Below, one piece after another: positions 1 to 6,211 of a stretch of DNA of 35,933 nucleotides (position 1 is the first letter of the stretch; the number at the start of each line of letters is the position of its first letter). This stretch comes from an uncultured Phascolarctobacterium sp. (lineage in GTDB: Bacteria; Bacillota; Negativicutes; Acidaminococcales; Acidaminococcaceae). Position numbers and translations under genes: made by a program. The notes below the pieces were generated by a model. The model ran no database searches, was not told the origin of the DNA, and worked only from the letters and a program-made list of their open reading frames with translations. Where the stretch lies: NCBI RefSeq assembly GCF_905212365.1, contig NZ_CAJMEH010000015.1, positions 1 to 35,933 of the forward strand. Reading direction: 5' to 3'.

Positions 1-2
1 GT

Positions 3-89
3 ATGATTTTCACCGCCGTTACCGCAGGCGTTTTGTACAAACCGGCGCAAAAGCTGCTGCACCGCGTCGAATTATTGCGGCAAAACTAG
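3..89 (+). CDS. 3' end of an unidentified gene, possibly a membrane protein (partial)
   Basis: An open frame runs in from the window edge and stops at TAG 87-89, giving about 28 C-terminal residues (MIFTAVTAGVLYKP... ending VELLRQN). A short hydrophobic stretch followed by a basic amphipathic tail is what the last helix and cytoplasmic tail of an integral membrane protein look like. It lies just upstream of the biotin gene bioWF, so a BioY-type biotin/pimelate transporter subunit is conceivable. The fragment is too short to assign, and that idea rests on context only. Confidence 0.4.
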   Translation: MIFTAVTAGVLYKPAQKLLHRVELLRQN

Positions 90-147
90 CTAAAATTTCA
101 TTAACTGATTAATGCCGCTGCTACGCTAAATTTTAAATTAACGCATA

Positions 148-313
148 GTGAATATAATATTGTTAAGCGAATAGCGCTTTTAGCGCATCAGCGCCTAGAA
201 CCATAGAAATTACGCCACTGTTTGAGCGCTAAGCGCGAGTTTCGCGAAATTTCGTGATGGTTCTGCGCGCAAGGCGCGTCAAAAAGCACGCTGAGCGTAC
301 ATATTATATTCAC
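148..313. repeat. 166-bp imperfect palindromic intergenic element, copy 1
   Basis: The ends are a perfect 13-bp inverted repeat: GTGAATATAATAT (148-160) and ATATTATATTCAC (301-313). Near the centre a second arm pair reads AGAACCATAGAAATT on the left and AATTTCGTGATGGTTCT on the right, differing by a CAC-type bulge. Arm sequence between them is GC-rich and partly complementary, so the RNA or single-stranded DNA could form one long hairpin. A related element of almost the same size lies at 18069-18236. It contains no convincing gene and sits between the upstream partial gene and bioWF. Confidence 0.75.
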
Positions 314-365
314 TGGCAGAACGCAGGTTATCTTTGCCTCTAATATAAATAAAGGAGCAAGCATT

Positions 366-2270
366 ATGCCCACATACAGTATTAAAATGCGCGCCGCCAA
401 AACTGGCAAGCACGTCAGCGGCGCAGAACGCATCCTGCCCCAACAGGATATAAGCCAGGCCGTCAGCGCTTTGACCGAACGCGCTCTGCACCACGGCTTA
501 GGCCGCGCCGATTTTATCAACGTCAAAATAGAAGAAATTCAGCCTGACGAGCTGCAATATTTGGAAGCGCTGCCCGTCAGCACCCGTCCTGCCGCTACCG
601 TGGAGGGCAGCTACGAAATTATGCGCCAAATTTTAGGCGAGCTGGGCCTGGCAGCCCAAGCGGATAAGCTCGTCGCTCTGCTGCGCAGCGTTCACCCCAT
701 GCGCGGCGCCGTGCTTTACGATTTAGCCACGGACAGCTGCGTCGAGCCCGACCATCAGCGCGGCATTCGCGTTACCTATATGGACGCGGAAAGCGCGGGC
801 GCGACCGACAGCTGCAAAAATCATTTCCGCGAGGCCGTAGTCCTGGCGACCAAGGTAGTTCATGCTCCCGGCATCATAGCCGAGCTGTGTATGTCCGATG
901 ACCCGGAATACGTCACCGGTTATATTTCTTCGCTGCGCCACGGCTATGTGCGCCTGACACCGCTCAAAGAGGTCGGCAGCCCCCACGGCGGCCGCATTTT
1001 TATTTTCGACAGCCGCCTGGCCGACGCCGCCGACACCATCAGCTATCTGGAAAAACAAAGAGTGCTGGTGCGCGGCTTGCCGCCGGAACGCCCCGTCAAT
1101 GCTGACCCGCAGCAAATTTTTGCCGAAGAACTGACGCGGCTCAAGGAAAAATCCCTGTACCGCAGCATGCGCACCATCGACAGCCCCCAAAGCAAATATG
1201 TAAAAATGCAGGGACGTTACGTGCTGCTTTTAGCCTCCAACAGCTATCTTGATTTAGCCGACGACGAGCGCGTCAAGCAGGCCGCAGCTCAAGCGGCGCT
1301 CACTTGGGGCTTAGGCAGCGGCGGCAGCCGTCTGACCACGGGCAACACCGCCCTGCACGAGCAGCTGGAAAACAAGCTGGCCAAATTCAAAGGCACGGAA
1401 GCGGCGCTACTGTTTAATACCGGCTATATGGCGAACGTCGGCATCATCTCCGCGCTCTGCGACAGCGAAAGCGTAATCTTCAGCGACGAATATAATCACG
1501 CCAGCATCATCGACGGCTGCCGTTTAAGTAAAGCCCACGTCGTCGTTTATAAGCATAACGATATGCGGGATTTGGAAAAGAAGCTGCAAACCACGGCTTA
1601 TCGCAAGGGCCTCATCGTCAGCGACGCCGTTTTCAGCATGGACGGAGATATCGTCGACCTGCCCCGCCTGACGGCTCTGGGAAAGCAATACCATGTGCTG
1701 ACCATGATTGACGAAGCCCACGCCACCGGCGTTATCGGCGCGACAGGCAAAGGTACGGCAGAATATTACAACTACGCCTGCGCTCCCGATATCATCATGG
1801 GCACGCTGAGCAAGGCTTTGGGCGCGGAAGGCGGTTTTGCCTGCGCCAGCAAGGTCATCATCGAATATTTGAAAAATAAAGCGCGCAGCTTCATCTTCGC
1901 CACCTCCCAGGCCCCGGCAACGCTAGCCGCAGCCTTAAAAGCGCTGGAAATTTTAGAAGCCGAGCCCCGGCACGCCCGGCGTTTGCAGCACAACGTGGAA
2001 TATTTTCTGCGCTGCCTGCACGAAGCCGGAGTAGAAGCAGATTCGCCCACGGCCATCGTTCCCATCGTCATCGGCGACGAAGCCGCGGCGCTGAAAGTAG
2101 CGGACGAGCTGCTGCAGCAGGGATGTTTGGTTCCCGCCATCCGCTATCCTACGGTAGCAAAGGGTACTGCACGGCTCAGAGCGGCGCTCATGTCCACCCA
2201 TACGGAGGAAGAGCTAAAGCGCACGGCTCAGCTCATCGCCGCCGCTATGAAAAAGTATGGGGGAAAGTAA
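366..2270 (+). CDS. bioWF: Fused 6-carboxyhexanoate-CoA ligase / 8-amino-7-oxononanoate synthase (BioW-BioF)
   Basis: A 634-residue fusion for two consecutive biotin steps. Residues 1 to about 240 match BioW, which activates pimelate to pimeloyl-CoA: the start YSIKMRAAKTGKHVSGAERI, MRGAVLYD, and AELCMSDDPEYVTGYI. From about 255 it is BioF, the PLP-dependent synthase joining pimeloyl-CoA and L-alanine to give 8-amino-7-oxononanoate: LGSGGSRLTTGN, DEAHATGVIG, and the PLP-lysine motif TLSKALGAEGG with Lys483. Single-function BioW is about 250 residues and BioF about 390, so both domains are full length. An AGGAG ribosome site lies 8 nt before the ATG. The enzyme is cytosolic. Fusion lets pimeloyl-CoA pass directly between active sites (inference). 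No other biotin genes lie in the window. Confidence 0.93.
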   Translation: MPTYSIKMRAAKTGKHVSGAERILPQQDISQAVSALTERALHHGLGRADFINVKIEEIQPDELQYLEALPVSTRPAATVEGSYEIMRQILGELGLAAQADKLVALLRSVHPMRGAVLYDLATDSCVEPDHQRGIRVTYMDAESAGATDSCKNHFREAVVLATKVVHAPGIIAELCMSDDPEYVTGYISSLRHGYVRLTPLKEVGSPHGGRIFIFDSRLADAADTISYLEKQRVLVRGLPPERPVNADPQQIFAEELTRLKEKSLYRSMRTIDSPQSKYVKMQGRYVLLLASNSYLDLADDERVKQAAAQAALTWGLGSGGSRLTTGNTALHEQLENKLAKFKGTEAALLFNTGYMANVGIISALCDSESVIFSDEYNHASIIDGCRLSKAHVVVYKHNDMRDLEKKLQTTAYRKGLIVSDAVFSMDGDIVDLPRLTALGKQYHVLTMIDEAHATGVIGATGKGTAEYYNYACAPDIIMGTLSKALGAEGGFACASKVIIEYLKNKARSFIFATSQAPATLAAALKALEILEAEPRHARRLQHNVEYFLRCLHEAGVEADSPTAIVPIVIGDEAAALKVADELLQQGCLVPAIRYPTVAKGTARLRAALMSTHTEEELKRTAQLIAAAMKKYGGK

Positions 2271-2347
2271 TCGGAAAAGTGCAACGCGTCCGTCCCTGCG
2301 TCCGATTGTAAAAAGCATATAAAACATACTGCCTGGAGCTTCGTTAT

Positions 2348-2446
2348 TTGATTAGCGGCTACCGTCACGAAATTCATAACGAACTTGGGCTGCGGGACGA
2401 GGTAGAAGCGGGCTTGATTAAATTTATGGACGATGTTCTGGAGTAA
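2348..2446 (+). pseudogene. Possible small gene or gene remnant (32 codons from TTG)
   Basis: A short open frame ends at TAA 2444-2446. It encodes a hydrophilic, protein-like tail (ISGYRHEIHNELGLRDEVEA...FMDDVLE). The frame is open from a stop at 2309-2311. The only plausible start is TTG 2348, with GGAG 9 nt upstream. The composition looks coding and acidic, but no family is recognised. It could be the decayed 3' end of a lost gene downstream of bioWF. Confidence 0.2.
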
Positions 2447-2464
2447 AACGCCACATTAAACGTC

Positions 2465-2493
2465 TTGACTATTTTTAATTGCAAGCTTATAAT
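2465..2493 (+). promoter_or_regulatory. Strong sigma-70/SigA promoter for the antisense RNA
   Basis: TTGACT (2465-2470) and TATAAT (2488-2493) are separated by exactly 17 bp. Transcription should begin near 2500. No rightward reading frame of note follows; a hairpin with a T-tract ends 88 bp downstream, so the product is expected to be a small RNA. Confidence 0.75.
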
Positions 2494-2499
2494 AATTAA

Positions 2500-2581
2500 A
2501 GAGATAGTCGGTTGTGGTAAGTCGGCTCTCCCCAAAAATTTTAGATTTGATGGAAGACCGCCTCACCGCTAGGCGGTTTTT
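2500..2581 (+). ncRNA. Putative antisense RNA antitoxin of a type I toxin-antitoxin system
   Basis: A roughly 82-nt transcript is predicted from the consensus promoter at 2465-2493 to the hairpin-plus-T terminator at 2557-2581. It converges on the leftward toxin gene at 2588-2665 and would be complementary to the toxin mRNA 3' region if that mRNA extends past its stop codon, as in txpA/RatA and bsrG/SR4 of Bacillus. Its first ~20 nt (GAGATAGTCGGTTGTGG from 2501) nearly match the first ~20 nt of the toxin mRNA. Known for the family: such RNAs block translation or trigger RNase III cleavage. The role here is inferred; transcript ends are estimated from promoter and terminator only. Confidence 0.6.
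2557..2581 (+). terminator. Rho-independent terminator of the antisense RNA
   Basis: ACCGCCT (2557-2563) pairs with AGGCGGT (2571-2577) around a 7-nt loop, followed by TTTTT (2577-2581). In the opposite direction the same hairpin follows the toxin stop codon closely but lacks a good T-tract, so it may slow the toxin transcript without stopping it. Confidence 0.7.
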
Positions 2582-2587
2582 CTCATT

Positions 2588-2665
2588 CTATTTACGAAAT
2601 GAGAGAATGATTACTACCAGGACTGCGAAATTTATCATCAAAGATAAAGATTCAAAAGTCGTCAT
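2588..2665 (-). CDS. Small hydrophobic type I toxin (putative holin-like toxin, Hol_Tox/TxpA-like), 25 aa
   Basis: Reading leftwards from ATG 2665-2663 to TAG 2590-2588 gives 25 residues: a start MTTFESLSLMINF, one hydrophobic helix (about residues 9-22, AVLVVIILS), and the basic end FRK. This is the layout of the putative holin-like toxins found with TxpA, BsrG and similar type I toxins (short N-terminus with FESL/YEAL, an LMI helix, basic tail), which act in the cytoplasmic membrane. A very strong ribosome site, AGGGGGTGAT (2680-2671), lies 5 nt before the ATG. Its first three bases lie in a 7-bp hairpin stem (2678-2684/2690-2696), which would limit translation. The promoter at 2727-2755 drives it; the convergent antisense RNA is the likely antitoxin. 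Family assignment is by eye. Confidence 0.72.
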   Translation of the reverse strand: MTTFESLSLMINFAVLVVIILSFRK

Positions 2666-2726
2666 AGTGCATCACCCCCTACTCTTAGGGAGTAGGAAAA
2701 CCGACACCAACTATCTCTTAGGCATA

Positions 2727-2755
2727 ATTATAGCACACATTTTTTCACTTGAAAA
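2727..2755 (-). promoter_or_regulatory. Extended -10 promoter of the toxin gene
   Basis: On the minus strand TGC-TATAAT (2735-2727) is an extended -10 motif. A weak -35, TTTTCA (2755-2750), lies 17 bp upstream. Transcription should start around 2720-2718, giving a leader of about 54 nt before the toxin ATG. The leader begins AAGAGATAGTTGGTGTCGG (2719-2701), a near copy of the start of the opposing RNA. Confidence 0.6.
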
Positions 2756-2828
2756 GCTCCGGCAAATTAGCAGCTGGAGCTTATTTTGCTATTGCAATTC
2801 AGTAACTAAAAACAAATTTGCTAAAATA

Positions 2829-2873
2829 AACCGCGCCGCCCAAAGCCAACTACCCGGCTTCAAGCGGCGCGTT
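2829..2873 (-). terminator. Terminator hairpin of the liv-CBS-DUF951 operon
   Basis: CGCGCCGC (2832-2839) pairs with GCGGCGCG (2864-2871). A second stacked stem lies inside, AAGCC (2843-2847) with GGCTT (2856-2860). Read leftwards it is followed by GTTTATTTTAG. It lies about 30 bp after the DUF951 stop codon. Confidence 0.65.
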
Positions 2874-2900
2874 CGTTTATAAAATTTTGGCGAAAATATT

Positions 2901-3113
2901 TTACTTATCTTCCGCAGGCGCGGCGCTTTTAACTATCGCCTTCAAGCCCTTGATAAATTTTACCCGCGGCAGCATTACATAATGTCCGCAGCCGCAGCAC
3001 TTCATGCCAAAGTCCATACCGGTACGGGTGATTTCCCATTCCGCAGAGCCGCAGGGATGCGGTTTTTTCATTTTCACCACATCGCCCACGCGAACTTTAA
3101 TTTCCGACTGCAT
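2901..3113 (-). CDS. DUF951 family protein (YyzM-like)
   Basis: A 70-residue cytosolic protein. It has the DUF951 layout: KVRVGDVVKMKKPHPCGSAEWEITRTGMDFGMKCCGCGHYVMLPR. Cys22 and the CCGC group near residues 39-42 could hold a metal ion (inference). B. subtilis YyzM belongs to this family and also lies near the origin; its biochemical role is unknown. The ATG shares one base with the TGA of the CBS-ACT gene (TGATG), so translation is coupled. It is the last gene of the leftward liv operon, ahead of the hairpin at 2829-2873. Confidence 0.85.
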   Translation of the reverse strand: MQSEIKVRVGDVVKMKKPHPCGSAEWEITRTGMDFGMKCCGCGHYVMLPRVKFIKGLKAIVKSAAPAEDK

Positions 3114-3772
3114 CAGTTCAAACCGTCCAGGGTCATAATATCGGACACTTCGTAACCTGCTTCACGGATTTGCTCGATAATATCCATACCGCTGTTATGC
3201 AAATCGCAGCGAATAGTAATCTGCGCCGTGCCGTCGCCGTTCTGCAGCGTTACCAGAGAAATGATATTGATGCCGTCCTCTTTAAGCATATTAGTGATTT
3301 CCGCAACGACTCCCACCTTATCGGGAGCTTCGACGGTAATACGGGTGCAGGCGCGGTTCATGCCCATAATCTCTACGAAAGAGCGGAACAGGTCGCTGCG
3401 GGAAATGATGCCGCACAGCTTGCCTTCTTTATTAACTACAGGCAGAGCGTTGACCTTGCTTTTATACAGCTTATATGCCACATATTCAATGGTATCTTCA
3501 GCATCCAAGGTAACCACGTTGCGGCCCATAACGTCCTTAACCTTCAAACGACCCAGCAGATAATTAGCCTCATAACGGGACAACGTAGAACTGTCGCTGG
3601 GAGAAGCCTTACCAATATCGTCAATAGTGATAATACCGCGGATGCGTTTAATATCGTCGACAACGGGCAAGCTAATGAGATTTTTGCTGCGCAGCAGCTC
3701 GCGGGCTTCCAGCATGGACTGGTCCTCGCGGACGGTTATTACATCGGTTGTCATAAAGTCCTTTACTAACAT
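3113..3772 (-). CDS. CBS-CBS-ACT domain regulatory protein (AcuB-like)
   Basis: A 219-residue cytosolic protein with two CBS domains and a C-terminal ACT domain. CBS 1 spans about residues 1-60 (MLVKDFMTTDVITVREDQSMLEARELL), CBS 2 about 78-132 (VKDVMGRNVVTLDAEDTIEYVA...LPVVNKEGKLCGIISRSDLF), and the ACT domain about 140-212 (RITVEAPDKVGVVAEITNMLKEDGINI). CBS pairs bind adenosyl nucleotides and ACT domains bind amino acids, so it may sense both energy state and an amino acid. It starts 17 bp after livF in the same operon, which suggests it monitors branched-chain amino acid supply (inference). AcuB of acetoin metabolism has the same domain order, but no acetoin genes are here. Confidence 0.85.
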   Translation of the reverse strand: MLVKDFMTTDVITVREDQSMLEARELLRSKNLISLPVVDDIKRIRGIITIDDIGKASPSDSSTLSRYEANYLLGRLKVKDVMGRNVVTLDAEDTIEYVAYKLYKSKVNALPVVNKEGKLCGIISRSDLFRSFVEIMGMNRACTRITVEAPDKVGVVAEITNMLKEDGINIISLVTLQNGDGTAQITIRCDLHNSGMDIIEQIREAGYEVSDIMTLDGLN

Positions 3773-3789
3773 AAAACGACCTCCTCTTA

Positions 3790-4494
3790 TCAGCCGCCCA
3801 AATATGCCTTGCGTACCGCTTCGCTGCTTGCCAGCTCCTGGGCGGTGCCGCTCAAGGTAATACGGCCGGTTTCCAGAACATACGCCTTATCGGCAATGGA
3901 CAACGCCATATTGGCGTTTTGCTCTACCAGCAAAATAGTAGTGCCGCCGGCGTTGATTTCTTTTATTATATTAAAAATTTCCTTAACCAGCAAGGGGGCG
4001 AGGCCCATGGAAGGTTCGTCCAGCAGTAATAATTTCGGACGGCTCATAAGGGCGCGGCCCATAGCCAGCATTTGCTGCTCGCCGCCGGAAAGCGTGCCGG
4101 CGATTTGGTCCTTGCGCTCTAAAAGACGCGGGAATTTATCAAAAACATCCTGCATATCCTTGGCGATGCCGTCCTTGTCGCTGCGCAGGTAAGCGCCCAG
4201 CTCCAAATTTTCCAAAACTGTCATATTAGCGAAAACATGACGGCCTTCAGGCACCTGGCACAAGCCCATGCCCACGATTTTGTGTGCCGCTACTCCGGAA
4301 ATATCCTTGCCTTCGTACAGGATTTTGCCGCTCTTGGGCTTCATCAAGCCGGAAATAGTGCGCAGAGTGGTAGATTTGCCTGCGCCGTTGGAGCCGATCA
4401 GCGCTACGATCTCGCCGTCGGGAACATCGAGGCTGATGCCTTTAATGGCGTGAATGGCGCCGTAATAGACATTGATATCTTCAACTCGTAACAT
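3790..4494 (-). CDS. livF: Branched-chain amino acid ABC transporter ATPase LivF
   Basis: A 234-residue ABC ATPase, the usual LivF length. It shows Walker A GSNGAGKST (about residues 34-42), the signature LSGGEQQML (about 137-145), Walker B LLLLDEPSMGL (about 155-165), and the switch histidine region replaced by LVEQNANMAL, typical of LivF. Together with LivG it powers import of leucine, isoleucine and valine or related substrates through LivHM. The ATG overlaps the livG stop codon by one base (TAATG), so the two ATPases are translationally coupled and likely made in equal amounts. Confidence 0.95.
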   Translation of the reverse strand: MLRVEDINVYYGAIHAIKGISLDVPDGEIVALIGSNGAGKSTTLRTISGLMKPKSGKILYEGKDISGVAAHKIVGMGLCQVPEGRHVFANMTVLENLELGAYLRSDKDGIAKDMQDVFDKFPRLLERKDQIAGTLSGGEQQMLAMGRALMSRPKLLLLDEPSMGLAPLLVKEIFNIIKEINAGGTTILLVEQNANMALSIADKAYVLETGRITLSGTAQELASSEAVRKAYLGG

Positions 4495-5267
4495 TAGTTG
4501 ATAACCTCCTCGCCCAAATATGCTTCGATAACGCGCTTATTGGATTTAATTTCCTCCGGCGTGCCTTCGGCAATTTTCATGCCGTATTCCAAAACGTAAA
4601 TGCGCTCGCACACGCCCATAACTAAGCTCATATCGTGTTCGATAAGCAAAATGGAAAGTTTGAAATGCTCGCGAATCCAGCGAATCATTTCCATCAGCTC
4701 GTGAGTTTCCTGCGGGTTCATGCCTGCGGCGGGCTCGTCCAAAAGCAAAAGCTTGGGCTCGGTCGCCAGCGCGCGGGCAATTTCCAGACGGCGCTGCTTG
4801 CCGTAGGGCAGGTTTTTCGCCATTTCGTAGGCTTCGCCCTCCAGATGGAAAATTTTCAGCAGCTCCAACGCCTTGTGCGTAATATATTCTTCTTCGTTAA
4901 GATATTTTTTATCGCGGATAATCGCGTCGGCCAGATTATAGGTAACGTGCATATTATAAGCGATTTTTACGTTATCGATAACGGTCAGTTCGGAAAACAG
5001 GCGGATATTCTGGAATGTACGCGCCATACCCAGCTGCGTTACCTGATAAGATTTTTTGCCGCTGCTCTTGGTTCCGTTAAAATATACCTCGCCCTCGGTG
5101 GGAGTGTAGACGCCGGTTATCATGTTGAAGGCGGTAGTCTTGCCTGCGCCGTTAGGTCCGATAAGGCCAATCAGCTCGCCCTCGTCGATGTACATAGAAA
5201 GGTTGGAAACGGCGCGCAGACCGCCGAATACCATGGATACGTTATCTACCTTCAGCAGTTCTGCCAT
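4494..5267 (-). CDS. livG: Branched-chain amino acid ABC transporter ATPase LivG
   Basis: A 257-residue ABC ATPase. Walker A is GPNGAGKTT (about residues 36-44), Walker B LLLLDEPAAGMNP, followed by the H-loop LIEHDMSLVM. The signature is LPYGKQRRLEIA, the usual degenerate LivG form rather than LSGGQ. The extended middle part between Walker A and the signature (about 30 residues longer than in LivF) is typical of LivG. The start overlaps the end of livM by 26 bp; an AGGTAAGAAC ribosome site lies inside livM. It pairs with LivF in the importer. Confidence 0.95.
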   Translation of the reverse strand: MAELLKVDNVSMVFGGLRAVSNLSMYIDEGELIGLIGPNGAGKTTAFNMITGVYTPTEGEVYFNGTKSSGKKSYQVTQLGMARTFQNIRLFSELTVIDNVKIAYNMHVTYNLADAIIRDKKYLNEEEYITHKALELLKIFHLEGEAYEMAKNLPYGKQRRLEIARALATEPKLLLLDEPAAGMNPQETHELMEMIRWIREHFKLSILLIEHDMSLVMGVCERIYVLEYGMKIAEGTPEEIKSNKRVIEAYLGEEVIN

Positions 5268-6201
5268 TGTTCTTACCTCCTAATCTAAACATTTTGCGGC
5301 TCAGCTCTTCGCTACCGAACAAGCCCTGCGGACGGTACAGCATCAGCACGATCATGGTTACGGAATAGATGACCATACGCCATTCGGGATAGTCGGACAG
5401 ATAAGCGGAAATAAAGGTCAACAGAGTTGCGCCGGTGATAGCGCCGGTCATGGAGCCCAGGCCGCCCAATACTACCATGGTCAGAATATCAAAGGAGCGC
5501 ATGAAGGTGAAGGACGCCGGATGCGCCAGGAAGAAGTAGTGGCTGAACAGCGCGCCCGCCGTACCGGCGAAGGAAGCGCCCAAGGTGAAGGCCATTACTT
5601 TATATTTCGTAGTGTTGATGCCCATGGTGTCGGCAGCGATTTCGTTTTCACGAATCGCCAGGCAGCAGCGGCCATGCGCGGAGTTTTTAAAGTTCTTAAT
5701 GAAGAAGATGATGGCCATCATAATCCAGAAGGTATAGGTAAAGGTGGTCATACGGGGAATGCCCATCAAACCGGAAGCGCCGCCCACATAATCGATATTG
5801 AGAATGCAGATGCGGATGATTTCACCTAAGCCCAGGGTGGCGATGGCCAGATAGTCGCCATCCAGACGCAGCGTCGGCAAGCCGATTAAGAAGCCCAGCA
5901 CACCGGCGGAGATAGTAGCAACAATCAGGCCAAGCTCAAAGGGGAAGCCCAGCTTAACGGTCATAATGGCGCTGGTATAAGCGCCGACCGCCATAAAACC
6001 GGCGTGGCCGATGGAAAACTGTCCGGTGTAACCGTTGATCAGGTTCAGGCTGACGGCCAGAATAATATTAATGCAGATCAGGATGATGTTCAGCTCCCAG
6101 AAGGGGCCGATGATTTCGCCCATGATCAGACCTTGAATTACGCCAAAGACAACGATGCCAGCGACAAGGGCTTTTAAATCAAATTTTCTGATCGGATTCA
6201 T
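5242..6201 (-). CDS. livM: Branched-chain amino acid ABC transporter permease LivM
   Basis: A 319-residue membrane permease from the chosen ATG at 6201. GAGGTG lies 6 nt upstream of it; an upstream in-frame ATG at 6225 lies inside livH and has no comparable site. Hydrophobic segments fill most of the chain (AGIVVFGVIQGLIMG, IILICINIILAVSLNLI, FMAVGAYTSAIMTV). The conserved LivM loop NGYTGQFSIGHAGFMAVGAY and the EAA-like region (IRENEIAADTMGINTTKYK) are present. It forms the membrane channel with LivH. The end overlaps livG by 26 bp. Confidence 0.93.
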   Translation of the reverse strand: MNPIRKFDLKALVAGIVVFGVIQGLIMGEIIGPFWELNIILICINIILAVSLNLINGYTGQFSIGHAGFMAVGAYTSAIMTVKLGFPFELGLIVATISAGVLGFLIGLPTLRLDGDYLAIATLGLGEIIRICILNIDYVGGASGLMGIPRMTTFTYTFWIMMAIIFFIKNFKNSAHGRCCLAIRENEIAADTMGINTTKYKVMAFTLGASFAGTAGALFSHYFFLAHPASFTFMRSFDILTMVVLGGLGSMTGAITGATLLTFISAYLSDYPEWRMVIYSVTMIVLMLYRPQGLFGSEELSRKMFRLGGKNNGRTAEGR

Positions 6202-6211
6202 AATAAGCACC

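Noticed and set aside
188..526. Leftward frames over the first palindromic element
   Set aside because: The frame is produced by the repeat and by the antisense of bioWF. A similar NHHE-type peptide appears from the second copy, which is what repeats give, not a gene.
723..1190. A 155-codon leftward frame inside bioWF
   Set aside because: It is an antisense shadow of a GC-rich coding region; the BioW domain reads cleanly on the other strand.
2465..2755. 6S RNA, tmRNA or a riboswitch
   Set aside because: The ends pair over a long range, as in 6S RNA. But there are two opposing promoters, an internal terminator and a well-formed 25-codon toxin frame, and no conserved tmRNA, SRP or RNase P motif is present.
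2514..2882. A 122-codon rightward frame across the gene-poor region
   Set aside because: It runs through the antisense RNA, its terminator, the antisense of the toxin gene and both promoters. It has no ribosome site and its product has no protein-like pattern.
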